This document shows positions 1 to 6,865 of a stretch of 7,827 nt of DNA, in pieces. Source of the DNA: Armatimonadota bacterium (lineage in GTDB: Bacteria > Armatimonadota > Zipacnadia > Zipacnadales > UBA11051); contig JAUWOG010000094.1 in NCBI GenBank assembly GCA_030612305.1, positions 1-7,827 on the forward strand. The letters are read 5' to 3'. The first letter of the stretch is position 1, and each line of letters starts with the position of its first letter. The position numbers were made by a program, and so were the translations under genes. The notes beneath the pieces were generated by a model, which made no database searches, had not been told where the DNA came from, and was given only the letters and a program-made list of their open reading frames with translations.

Positions 1-2
1 GA

Positions 3-20
3 TCCCGCTCGCGAGCGGGA
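3..20. repeat. Perfect 18-bp palindrome at left edge
   Basis: TCCCGCTCG is followed directly by its reverse complement CGAGCGGGA with no loop. It lies about 74 bp beyond the stop of the deacetylase-like gene, on that gene's downstream side. It could be part of a transcription end, a protein binding site or one unit of a dispersed palindromic repeat. No T-tract follows on either strand, so it is not a textbook intrinsic terminator. The window edge prevents seeing whether it belongs to a longer repeat. Confidence 0.6.
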
Positions 21-32
21 CGGGGAAGCCTG

Positions 33-53
33 ACCTGCGCCTTCGGCGTAGGT
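33..53. repeat. 9-bp inverted repeat with 3-nt loop
   Basis: ACCTGCGCC, loop TTC, GGCGTAGGT. As plus-strand RNA all nine pairs form, one of them a G-U pair. As minus-strand RNA the same position is an A-C mismatch. It sits 13 bp from the palindrome at 3-20 and 40 bp downstream of the minus-strand stop at 94. Together the two make a structured region that could end or protect the 3' end of the left operon, although no U-run is present. Confidence 0.5.
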
Positions 54-93
54 GCCCACGCGTTCCTGCTTTCTGTTGGCGGTGACAATGGCC

Positions 94-1203
94 TCAGAGC
101 GGTCTCCCGAGGAAGCCGTCACACCAGAAGACCGGGGCGTAGCCGTGCTCGGTCATGAAGCTCACCGCCCGCCTCACCTTCTCCATGACGTCGTGCTGGT
201 AGTAAAGCAGGTCGCGCCGGAAGTACTGCTCGTGGATGAGCAGTTCGATCATCTCTCCGGTGTGCGGGTCGGCGGCTTGCTGCTGTAGATGCGGTACCAC
301 CTCGTCAACCGCCATGCTATTGACGACTTGGTCGCAAGTGATGAAGGTGACATCCTCAGTCGTGTCCTGCCAGGCGTCGCGCGCGCCGAGATGTGCCCCG
401 CGTTCCTCATCGAGGTAGTAGATGGTGTTACACTCCCCGCCGTGGCGTCTGGGCAGGGCGATGAATGTGTCCACGCCACGGTCACGCAAGGCGCGGACCG
501 CCTCGACGGGCGCTTCGGCCCAGTGCACAGTGGTGACATGGCCGGTCACCGCTTCGCCGGCAAAGCGCCGGACTTGCTCCATCACCATCTCGTAATGCGT
601 GGCCATCAGGTCATATCCGGCGTCCTGATAGATGCGGTTGGGATAGTTCTGCAAGGCATGGAATGAGAGATGCAGCCAGTCGGCGTTGCTCTCCCATTCG
701 TCTCTGTACTTGTCGGGGAACATGGTGAGGTTGAAGTCGCGGGCCTCGTTCTGGTAGTAAATGTTGATGTGGACCTTTGTGCCCGATTCGCGGTGAATGT
801 CCCGCCAGAAGGCAAGGAACCAGTGGTCGAAAAGGGAGCCGTAGGCGTCAGGATCGCGGCCGATATCAACGAGGAACTCGATATTGTCGTCCACGGAGAA
901 GCGGTAGCGCTTGGTGCTGTTGAGGTCCACGGTCACGCCGATGCGCTGCTCGATGCTGAGGCCGCCAAGCTGGAGTTGAGCGGTGATAATCTGCGGCCCG
1001 GCAGGCAGCTCTATCTCGGCGCAGAACCAGCCGTCAGTGACACGTGCCGAGACACCGCTGACAGTAACCTCACCGCCCTGCAGCGCTGCTCCGGAGACGG
1101 TGAGATGGAGCCCGTCGTCCTGGACGCGGCCGTCGTGTCGGTTGAGGACATCACCATCGTGAGGCTCGTTGATCCGGAGCTTGTCGGGCATAGCTGATGT
1201 CAT
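94..1203 (-). CDS. Ig-like plus NodB-like polysaccharide deacetylase-family protein
   Basis: This 369-residue protein has two parts. Residues about 8-94 read as a bacterial Ig-like beta-sandwich of the kind seen before glycan-active domains (DGDVL, VTVSG, DGWF, LPAG). Residues about 98-369 resemble the NodB (carbohydrate esterase 4) barrel: SVDD at 103-106 fits the metal and base aspartate motif, H178-LSF-H182 fits the HxxxH metal motif, and LLIHE with H324 fits the late catalytic histidine motif. The usual TFDDGP is altered to SVDDN, so substrate and activity are uncertain; CE4 enzymes remove N- or O-acetyl groups from glycans. The ATG at 1203 has AAGGA nine bases upstream. No signal peptide is visible, which is odd for a glycan enzyme with an Ig domain. 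The gene lies 48 bp after the M28 peptidase gene and is probably co-transcribed with it. Confidence 0.6.
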   Translation of the reverse strand: MTSAMPDKLRINEPHDGDVLNRHDGRVQDDGLHLTVSGAALQGGEVTVSGVSARVTDGWFCAEIELPAGPQIITAQLQLGGLSIEQRIGVTVDLNSTKRYRFSVDDNIEFLVDIGRDPDAYGSLFDHWFLAFWRDIHRESGTKVHINIYYQNEARDFNLTMFPDKYRDEWESNADWLHLSFHALQNYPNRIYQDAGYDLMATHYEMVMEQVRRFAGEAVTGHVTTVHWAEAPVEAVRALRDRGVDTFIALPRRHGGECNTIYYLDEERGAHLGARDAWQDTTEDVTFITCDQVVNSMAVDEVVPHLQQQAADPHTGEMIELLIHEQYFRRDLLYYQHDVMEKVRRAVSFMTEHGYAPVFWCDGFLGRPL

Positions 1204-1251
1204 TGCGCATCGTCCTTGGTTATTGCACGCCGGCGCGGGGCACGGCTGGCT

Positions 1252-2592
1252 TCATTCAGCAGTCGGCTTCATGAGGCCCTGAGTCTTCCAGTCGCAGATG
1301 GGGTCGAACAATTTGCCACGGTACTGCTCGATTTGCTGCCACTGGTCGTCAGGAATGGTGTGATGGAAGGGCAACTCGCGGGAGCCTCCGAGATGCCATA
1401 CCAGATGGGCGACTGCGGTGGCAGTGTGGGCGAGGAGCTCGAAGGAGATTTTGTCGAGGGTGTCTTCGGCGCTGTGGTGGTAGAAGCGCGTGTCGGCGAG
1501 GTTGGGGCGGTAGAACCAGAGCGAGGGCACCCTCATCATGTTGAAGGGGAACATGTCGGAATAGGGGGTGACGTTTTTAGTGACCTCGGCGCAGAAGCCG
1601 ACTTCCTGGACCTTTCGTTCGGCCCATGCCTTCAGGGAGTCATCTCCGACAACACTGATGACATTGTGGCCCATCCACGCGCCGACGCTGTCAATGTTGA
1701 TGACGATCGCGGCTCTGGCAGCGGCTTCGGGATCAGCGGCGACATACTGTCGCGAGCCCTCGGAGAGGTTCTCCTCCCATCCGCAGCTTATCATCTTGAC
1801 TGGTCGCGGTGGGGTGCCTTTGCCGAGGGCTTCGGCGACTGCCAGCATCACGGCCATGCCGGTGCCGTTGTCTTCGGCGCCTTCCCCCATCCACACGGAG
1901 TCGTGGTGGCAGGTAATGATGACGGGGCCGAGTTCCTCGTTCTGGGCGGCGAATGAGGCAACTACGTTCTGCGATTCGGCCTCCCGGGTGGAGGTCTGGA
2001 GGTTGAGTCTGGCGACGGGCTCCCGCATCTTGGCGATCTCCCAGGCTTCAGTGTAGGCGACGGCCGCGGTGGGAATGGTGAGCAGATCAATCCACCCGGC
2101 GGCCACCCCCGCACTGATAACCCATGGCATCGGGAGGCGGTCATCCACGAAGAGCAGCGCCGCGAGGCCGCTGCTGCAAAGGCGCTTGAGGGTCGCCGGC
2201 TCCTCGCCGAACATCCCGTGTATGAAGCCTATCTTGCCGTTGAGGTCCTTGCCGCGGAGGTCACATTCCGTGCCGGTTCCGAGAGAGATGATGGGGGCCT
2301 CAAGGCCGTCAGGGGGCGTAGATGGTGAGTGTACGAACGGGTGGCACGCCGATTCGCGCCATTTGCCGTTGAGGTTGACCTGCAGTTGCGCGTGCTCGCA
2401 ACTGCAAGCGATGGCGGGGAATGTCGTCACTTCGACACTGAGGCCGGATTTCTGCATCTGACCGGCCATGTACTGAGCTGCCTGTGCTTCCTGCTCGCTG
2501 CCGACGGGACGTGTGCCGATCTGTTTTGCGATGTGCTGGAGACGCTTCTGGACGGTATCAGGTGATATCTTCACTCCTCGACTGACAGACAA
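1252..2592 (-). CDS. M28-family zinc metallopeptidase with PA-type insert
   Basis: This predicted aminopeptidase-type enzyme has 446 residues from the TTG at 2592. The full M28 di-metal set is visible. H229-H-D231 is the HxD motif, D241 (in EDNGTG) is the bridging ligand, E273-E274 supply the general base and a metal ligand, D301 (in INIDS) is the next ligand, and H373 (in YHHSAEDTLDKI) is the last. Residues about 97-192 look like a protease-associated (PA) domain inserted before the catalytic core (DLNGKIGF, then GLAALLFVDD). The N-terminus is polar and has no signal peptide, so the enzyme probably works in the cytoplasm. The family removes N-terminal residues from peptides or hydrolyses related amide bonds; the substrate cannot be told. 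A GTG three codons earlier overlaps the Shine-Dalgarno sequence, so the TTG at 2592 is preferred. The gene sits between the nitroreductase and deacetylase-like genes. Confidence 0.88.
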   Translation of the reverse strand: MSVSRGVKISPDTVQKRLQHIAKQIGTRPVGSEQEAQAAQYMAGQMQKSGLSVEVTTFPAIACSCEHAQLQVNLNGKWRESACHPFVHSPSTPPDGLEAPIISLGTGTECDLRGKDLNGKIGFIHGMFGEEPATLKRLCSSGLAALLFVDDRLPMPWVISAGVAAGWIDLLTIPTAAVAYTEAWEIAKMREPVARLNLQTSTREAESQNVVASFAAQNEELGPVIITCHHDSVWMGEGAEDNGTGMAVMLAVAEALGKGTPPRPVKMISCGWEENLSEGSRQYVAADPEAAARAAIVINIDSVGAWMGHNVISVVGDDSLKAWAERKVQEVGFCAEVTKNVTPYSDMFPFNMMRVPSLWFYRPNLADTRFYHHSAEDTLDKISFELLAHTATAVAHLVWHLGGSRELPFHHTIPDDQWQQIEQYRGKLFDPICDWKTQGLMKPTAE

Positions 2593-2600
2593 TTGCAACA

Positions 2601-2606
2601 CTCCTT
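2601..2606 (-). promoter_or_regulatory. Ribosome binding site that sets the M28 TTG start
   Basis: AAGGAG on the minus strand ends eight bases before the TTG at 2592-2590. The in-frame GTG at 2601 begins with the last base of this motif and so cannot be served by it. Confidence 0.6.
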
Positions 2607-2701
2607 ATATGAGGAGCCACCCCAACAGGCGGCCCCATGCAGATGGTTTCGGGGGGATTTGGCATGCGTGTCCTTCGCAGGTGGCCGCTTGCCTACCGGC
2701 G

Positions 2702-3220
2702 CTAGTGCTGCCCCCACTGGTCGAACATGAGGATCTCCGACATGGGCTTGCGGTTCTTGGAAGACGGAGCCGCGTCGGGATAGCCCAAGGGCATGAGTTC
2801 GACGATACGGATCTGCTCCGGCGCGCCGATGACCTGCCGGGCAGCGTCCTCCGAGAAGGCCCCGATCCAGCATGTGCCCAGGCCCTCAGCCGTCGCCGCC
2901 AGGGCGATGTGCTCCAGCGCAATGGCCAGGTCAATCGTGTACTTGAGATGCCCGCACGGCATGGTGGCCTCATCAGTTTCGGCGCAGGCAACGATGACGA
3001 CCGGGGCCTGTGCGAGGAACTGCTGACCGTTAGCGGCCTCCGCCAGAGCCTGGCGCTTCTCTGGGTCGATGACGATGACGAAGCGCCATTCCTGGATGTT
3101 GCCGGCTGACGGGGCCAGGCGAGCCGCTTCCATGATCCGCATCAGCTTCTCTTCGGGTACCGCGTCCGGCAGGTAGCTGCGAACGCTGCAGCGAGCCTCC
3201 ACTGCGTCAAATAAGTCCAT
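2702..3220 (-). CDS. Nitroreductase-family FMN flavoprotein
   Basis: This 172-residue protein belongs to the short FMN-dependent nitroreductase family, whose members usually act as homodimers and use NAD(P)H to reduce nitro compounds, quinones or other electron-poor substrates. Visible landmarks are R10-x-SVRSY near the N-terminus (FMN phosphate contact), APSAGNIQEWRFVIV at about 36-50 (FMN and dimer region), the helix leading into EGLGTCWIGAF at 112-122, and PLGYP at 144-148. The ATG at 3220 has AGGAGG seven bases upstream. It is the first minus-strand gene after the divergent region and is followed, about 109 bp later, by the M28 peptidase, so co-transcription is possible but less sure than for the next pair. 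The physiological substrate cannot be deduced. Confidence 0.9.
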   Translation of the reverse strand: MDLFDAVEARCSVRSYLPDAVPEEKLMRIMEAARLAPSAGNIQEWRFVIVIDPEKRQALAEAANGQQFLAQAPVVIVACAETDEATMPCGHLKYTIDLAIALEHIALAATAEGLGTCWIGAFSEDAARQVIGAPEQIRIVELMPLGYPDAAPSSKNRKPMSEILMFDQWGQH

Positions 3221-3296
3221 TATGTTCCCTCCTCAAGAGGCGACCACCAGGCGGTGAAGTTGCGGTAGCCGCCATGTCTGTGTTCCTCGATAAGCT

Positions 3297-3332
3297 GTGA
3301 CCGGGGGAATACCCCGTGTGTATATTGGTCAC
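3297..3332 (+). promoter_or_regulatory. Candidate sigma70 promoter within GTGACC/GGTCAC arms
   Basis: GTGACC at 3297-3302 matches four of six -35 bases. TATATT at 3321-3326 matches five of six -10 bases. The spacer is 18 bp. The predicted transcript would start near 3333 and have a leader of about 150 nt before the GspF-like start. The -35 box is also one arm of an inverted repeat (GGTCAC at 3327-3332), and a small hairpin, CGGGG-GAATA-CCCCG at 3302-3316, lies in the spacer. A repressor binding the arms would cover the promoter. This rests on sequence match only. Confidence 0.35.
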
Positions 3333-3347
3333 GCGGAACCCAATCTC

Positions 3348-3369
3348 CTGCATTTGGCACGAAATGCAG
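3348..3369. promoter_or_regulatory. Perfect 8-bp inverted repeat, possible operator or leader hairpin
   Basis: CTGCATTT, spacer GGCACG, AAATGCAG. All eight pairs match, and pairing stops on both sides. The size and spacing fit a dimeric regulator site; as RNA it would form a hairpin about 15 nt into the predicted right-hand transcript. It is not followed by a T-tract, so an intrinsic terminator is unlikely. Confidence 0.5.
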
Positions 3370-3431
3370 CGAGGGCAAAGGCCTCTACTCGGCGAATGTT
3401 GAGATGTGGAGGAGGAAATGCTGCGGCAGAA

Positions 3432-3458
3432 GGTCCGTCTGGCAGTGTGAGCCGGACC
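3432..3458 (+). repeat. Leader inverted repeat upstream of GspF-like gene
   Basis: GGTCCG at 3432-3437 pairs perfectly with CGGACC at 3453-3458 across a 15-nt loop. It lies 14 bp before the AGGAGG of the GspF-like gene and would be part of its 5' leader. A role in translation or message stability is possible but not shown. Confidence 0.35.
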
Positions 3459-3472
3459 AGATAGATCCGTCG

Positions 3473-3478
3473 AGGAGG
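3473..3478 (+). promoter_or_regulatory. Ribosome binding site that sets the GspF-like TTG start
   Basis: AGGAGG ends six bases before an in-frame TTG at 3485. The frame is open upstream to an ATG at 3404, but that stretch encodes a Cys/Arg-rich sequence unlike the family and its ATG has no upstream Shine-Dalgarno sequence. Confidence 0.65.
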
Positions 3479-3484
3479 TTTCAC

Positions 3485-4582
3485 TTGGCACGCAAGTTCG
3501 TACCGCAGAAGGATCCGACGCGCCGCATGAGGGCTGTGATGCCGCCGACAGAAGGAGTGGCTCCGGAGCAACCGCTATACTATCTGTGGCGCGTGGCTCC
3601 GAGTCGGATGGGCTTTTTCTTCGACCAGCTTGCCCAATTGCTGCACGCGGGGGTCAATATCTACGAGGCACTCCTCGAGCTGTGCCAGCGTGGTGTTGAT
3701 GGGCGTCTAAGCCGTGCCGCGGCCTCGATGGTGCAGCCCATCGCTAATGGGGGGAGCTTCTCGGAGCAGCTCGACCGCTACCCGGAGCTTTTCCCGGCGC
3801 ATGTGCGGGGGCTGGTGAAAGCGGGGGAGAAGAGCGGCCGGCTCGACCGCATCACCGCCCAGATCGCGCAGGATTATCAAGAACGCCAGAAGAGAGCCTG
3901 GGTCATATCGCTGGTGCAGTTATGGTTCGCGATCCCGCTGGTGCTGATATTCTTCGTCGTGCCTCTGCCGCGAGCGATAGACCTGGGCTGGAGCTGGTAC
4001 TTCGGCTTCGTCCTGCGCGTATCAATGCCGGTGCTTCTCGGCACCATATTGCTCCACCAGTTGTCTAAGGTGATACTGAATCTGCGGCGCTTGCGGCGTC
4101 TTCGCGACCGCGTGCTCTATGCGCTGCCGGTGGCAGGTCTGCTCATCAGGCGGGCGGCTACGCGGCGCTATATCCTCGCACTCGAGGCGCTCATCGGCAG
4201 TGGCGTCGAAATCCAGGAAGCGATGGAGATAGCCGCGTCCACGGCAGGGAATGTGGTCATCGAGGAGCAACTGATGAAGGCCGCTGAGAAGGTGCGTGGC
4301 GGCACTCCGGTCGGTCCGGCGCTGGCCGGTGCCAAGGCTCTGCCCGTGGAACTCCGCCAATCGCTCGAGACCGCCGAGCGCGCAGGGAGCTACGACGACG
4401 CACTGGCTGGGCTCGGGCAGTGGGCCAGGGAGCTGCAGGCGAGGTCGCTAAAGCTTGCCGGGCTCGGCGGGTATGGGATAGTATTGTTGCTTGTCAGCAT
4501 AGCGGTGGCCGTCGCGGTCGGCTATACGTACATAAGCTACGTGGAGTCGGTGCTCAGGAAGGGCGACGAATGGATGCCATAG
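3485..4582 (+). CDS. Type II secretion system F / PilC-like inner-membrane protein
   Basis: This 365-residue protein (TTG start) has the two-repeat layout of the GspF/PilC family, the inner-membrane platform of type II secretion and type IV pilus machines. Repeat one starts at about residue 44 (FFFDQLAQLLHAGVNIYEAL) and includes GGSFSEQL and KAGEKSGRL. It is followed by hydrophobic segments at about 138-160 and 172-197. Repeat two starts at about 228 (RYILALEALIGSGVEIQEAM) and includes GGTPVGPAL and ETAERAGSYDDAL, then a last membrane segment at about 328-350. The soluble N-terminus before repeat one is short and basic, and the protein is somewhat shorter than the roughly 400 residues usual for the family. 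No ATPase, pilin or secretin gene is in the window, so this copy stands apart from a full system as far as can be seen. Its end overlaps the next gene by 13 nt, indicating translational coupling. Confidence 0.85.
   Translation: MARKFVPQKDPTRRMRAVMPPTEGVAPEQPLYYLWRVAPSRMGFFFDQLAQLLHAGVNIYEALLELCQRGVDGRLSRAAASMVQPIANGGSFSEQLDRYPELFPAHVRGLVKAGEKSGRLDRITAQIAQDYQERQKRAWVISLVQLWFAIPLVLIFFVVPLPRAIDLGWSWYFGFVLRVSMPVLLGTILLHQLSKVILNLRRLRRLRDRVLYALPVAGLLIRRAATRRYILALEALIGSGVEIQEAMEIAASTAGNVVIEEQLMKAAEKVRGGTPVGPALAGAKALPVELRQSLETAERAGSYDDALAGLGQWARELQARSLKLAGLGGYGIVLLLVSIAVAVAVGYTYISYVESVLRKGDEWMP
4556..4562 (+). promoter_or_regulatory. Ribosome binding site for the exported protein, inside the GspF-like gene
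   Basis: AGGAAGG ends seven bases before the ATG at 4570. A stronger AGGAGG at 4583-4588 has no in-frame ATG, GTG or TTG at normal distance; the next ATG (4609) is 20 bases away. The start is therefore uncertain between 4570 and 4609, with 4570 better served. Confidence 0.45.
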
Positions 4583-6846
4583 AGGAGGGCTGCGTCATCA
4601 GGGCAGCGATGCTGCACGGAATCTGGGTAGTCATGGCGGCGCTCGGCCTTGTCGCAGTGTCATGCGGGGCGCCGATTGCCCACTGGGGCTTCGAGAATGG
4701 CCCGGGCGAGTGGTTGAGCTTCGCCGATGGTGACGCGACCGCAGGCATCTCTGCGGATCGTCCTGCCGTGGGCCAGAAATGCGCGCGTCTGGCGAGTAGC
4801 GCGGACGATGAGGCGATGCTTGTGTCGCCGCCGCTGCCACTGGTGGAGGCGGGCAAGCCCTTCGACGTGGAGTTGCGGTTCCGGGCGAACAACCAGAGCG
4901 GGCCTCTCCGGATCGGTGTGGCCCCCCGGCAGACGGATGGGCCGCCCAAGGCTGAGACGCTCTGGCAGCGTTCTGCGCCGGCGGACACGAAGTGGCATGT
5001 GCTGAGATTGACCGCAGTGGCACCGCATGACCCGCAACGGCCGCTGTGTCTGACGATTACGTCTTCCGGCGGCGGAGACTGGTCTGTTGACGATGTGGCG
5101 GTGAAAGCGAAGCCGGTTGCCCACGTGCCGGGCAGTGTGCCACCGCATGAGGCGATGGCTCAGGCCGCCGTCTATCCGGAGCCGCTGCCGGAGGGCTGGG
5201 AACCTGGCGGGCTTCTGGATGCACGGAAACGCGCCGTCGGCGACAAGGCCGAGCTGATCGTGGATGTCGCGGGCTTGCAGATAAGCATCCCGGAGCACGC
5301 AAGCTGCCGTCGCGGCTTCCGCACGGGGATTGATACGTATTGCTCGAATCGCGGGACGGCGGACAAGGTGCTGGAAGTTATCGTGCAGGGCCCCCCGGAC
5401 ATGAGAGTGCCGAAATGGTCGGTGCCGATGGCGGCCAAGAAGACCTTGCACCTGCGCGTGCCGGTGCAACGGCTGCTGACGGGCGACTGCTGGGTGAAGA
5501 TGAGCTTCGGGGTCAAGGGCGAGCGTGCTGCCGCACCACTGCGTTTGCACGCTGAAGCGAGCTATCCGGTACTCGGGTGCACCTGGCCGGAGGGACAGCA
5601 GCCGGATGCCGGCGAGTTGCAGCGAATGGGCGCTCTCGGGGCCGCAATGCAGCAGCTCATCATTGATCCGACGGATGCCGAAGGAGTTCAACGTATCGCC
5701 GACGTGGTCAGGGCCGGTTCCGGCGCTATTGAGTGCCTGCTGTGTCCGCCAGGTGGAGTAGTGGACGGCCTGCCCGCTGCGCTGCTCAGTCCTGAAGCCT
5801 CCGCCGGCAAGCCTTGCTGGTCGCCGCACACTTCCCCGGCTGTGCCTGTAGCCGAGGCAAAGGCGGCTCTCTGCAGGATGGCGACGTCGCTGTACAAGCA
5901 TGATGAAGCGCCTAACGTATTCTCGTTTCCCTACTGGCTGGCATGGGACGCGGCGGAGGGTTCATTGAGGCTGCCGGCTGAGTATCCGCCGGCGGCGACG
6001 GACCTGCGCGAGTGCCTGGGCAGGAGTGGCGATGACTGGGGCGTGCAAAGCCTGGTGCTGAGCTTGCCGCCGCTTCCCGGTGCGGCGCTCCTCGATGCGC
6101 AGGTGGATGGTCAGAGAGAGGAAGGCGCGGCGAGCTACTGGGCGGATTTCAACAGGCGCACGGACCTGGCCTCGATGCGAGCAGCCGCGCGCCAGGCGGA
6201 GGCCCACCTGCCCTTCACGGTACTGGTTCCCGACCTGGCGGGCAGCGGAGATCGGCGCATGGATGCTCTGAAGCTGGGCAAGGCGATAGTCAATGCGGTC
6301 TGTCAGGGCAGTACGGCGGTATTGCCGGAGGTCGCTCTGCTGGAGGCAGCGGCGGATGCGGACCCCGACCCGGTTTCGCAGGCGTTCACCGCGCTTGCGG
6401 CCGAACTTGCCGGGACCACGGCGGTCGCGGCGCTGGAGCCCACGGATACGATGTCGTCGCGGCCCGATGCGGAGGTCACATACAAGCTGTTCCTGCGCGG
6501 CAATGAGGGGATCGCGGTGATGTGGAACAACACCTGCGGGCCGATCGAGGTGGCTGCAGGCCTGCGGTCGCAGCCGGTCACGGTCAAGCTGCTGCGGTTG
6601 GCATACTACGGCGATTTCGTGCAGGAGGAATTCCAGCCGGTGTTCAAGCTGTCCGCCAAGGCAAAGGAGTTGCAGCAGCCGGGCATCTACCTGCGGCTCG
6701 ATCCGTTGGATATCACGGTGCTGTCCATGCGGCTGGTGGACCCCACCATCGGCTGGCTGCGCGGGGTCTTTCCGGCCAATGAGTTCAATGTGAGGCTGGC
6801 GCCGAGGAAGCGCGGCCCGCAATGGTGGGAGAGGCTGCTGTTCTGA
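4570..6846 (+). CDS. Large exported protein with carbohydrate-binding-like and glycosidase-like regions, function unknown
   Basis: I do not recognise the family of this 758-residue protein (745 if it starts at 4609). A hydrophobic stretch at about 18-31 ending in AVSCGA looks like a signal peptide; C32 could make it a lipoprotein, but A at -3 is a weak lipobox. Residues about 36-182 (HWGFENGPGEW, then WHVLRLTA, then GGGDWSVDDVAVKAKP) read like a jelly-roll carbohydrate-binding module. A second beta-rich region spans about 225-331, and an alpha/beta region spans about 333-620 (LGCTWPEG, LVLSLPPLP, FTVLVPDLAGSGD) as in a TIM-barrel enzyme. A beta domain follows at about 635-722 (LRGNEGIAVMWNN, PGIYLRLDPLDITVLSM), as at the end of many glycoside hydrolases. 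No convincing pair of catalytic acids stands out, so it may be a binding or structural protein. The C-terminus is basic and aromatic (PRKRGPQWWERLLF). It sits between GspF-like and MscS genes in one apparent operon. Confidence 0.7.
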   Translation: MDAIEEGCVIRAAMLHGIWVVMAALGLVAVSCGAPIAHWGFENGPGEWLSFADGDATAGISADRPAVGQKCARLASSADDEAMLVSPPLPLVEAGKPFDVELRFRANNQSGPLRIGVAPRQTDGPPKAETLWQRSAPADTKWHVLRLTAVAPHDPQRPLCLTITSSGGGDWSVDDVAVKAKPVAHVPGSVPPHEAMAQAAVYPEPLPEGWEPGGLLDARKRAVGDKAELIVDVAGLQISIPEHASCRRGFRTGIDTYCSNRGTADKVLEVIVQGPPDMRVPKWSVPMAAKKTLHLRVPVQRLLTGDCWVKMSFGVKGERAAAPLRLHAEASYPVLGCTWPEGQQPDAGELQRMGALGAAMQQLIIDPTDAEGVQRIADVVRAGSGAIECLLCPPGGVVDGLPAALLSPEASAGKPCWSPHTSPAVPVAEAKAALCRMATSLYKHDEAPNVFSFPYWLAWDAAEGSLRLPAEYPPAATDLRECLGRSGDDWGVQSLVLSLPPLPGAALLDAQVDGQREEGAASYWADFNRRTDLASMRAAARQAEAHLPFTVLVPDLAGSGDRRMDALKLGKAIVNAVCQGSTAVLPEVALLEAAADADPDPVSQAFTALAAELAGTTAVAALEPTDTMSSRPDAEVTYKLFLRGNEGIAVMWNNTCGPIEVAAGLRSQPVTVKLLRLAYYGDFVQEEFQPVFKLSAKAKELQQPGIYLRLDPLDITVLSMRLVDPTIGWLRGVFPANEFNVRLAPRKRGPQWWERLLF

Positions 6847-6865
6847 TATGCACCGGCGAGATAGT

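Larger units (their letters stand above)
3221..3484. other. Divergent intergenic region
   Basis: These 264 bp separate the nitroreductase start on the minus strand from the GspF-like start on the plus strand. I see no convincing gene here; open frames crossing it have no family resemblance and overlap the better-supported neighbours. It holds a candidate plus-strand promoter, three inverted repeats and the ribosome binding sites of both flanking genes. No good sigma70 promoter was found toward the nitroreductase. Confidence 0.7.

Noticed and set aside
1216..1956. Plus-strand open frame of 246 codons
   Set aside because: It lies opposite the M28 peptidase, whose complete catalytic motif set makes the minus strand the coding one.
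2629..2688. GCGGCC/GGCCGC arms between nitroreductase and M28 genes as a terminator
   Set aside because: The arms are only 6 bp, about 50 bp apart, and no T-tract follows; not distinguishable from chance in GC-rich DNA.
3355..3369. TTGGCACG resembling the -24 element of a sigma54 promoter
   Set aside because: The GC expected at -12 is two bases too close and the TTGC context is absent; the match is explained by the 8-bp inverted repeat.
3418..3450. Ten-codon leader peptide after GGAGGAGG
   Set aside because: Only two bases separate the Shine-Dalgarno-like run from the ATG, and the peptide shows no attenuator-like residue run.
3404..3484. N-terminal extension of the GspF-like frame from the ATG at 3404
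   Set aside because: The stretch encodes a Cys/Arg-rich sequence unlike the family, its ATG has no upstream Shine-Dalgarno sequence, and AGGAGG is ideally placed for the TTG at 3485.
4660..5901. Long minus-strand open frame of 413 codons
   Set aside because: It is Arg/His-rich, opposite the exported-protein gene, with no family resemblance; long antisense frames are common in GC-rich codon-biased genes.
5962..6822. Minus-strand open frame of 286 codons
   Set aside because: Same reason: it is antisense to the exported-protein gene and has an Arg/Gln/His-rich low-information composition.
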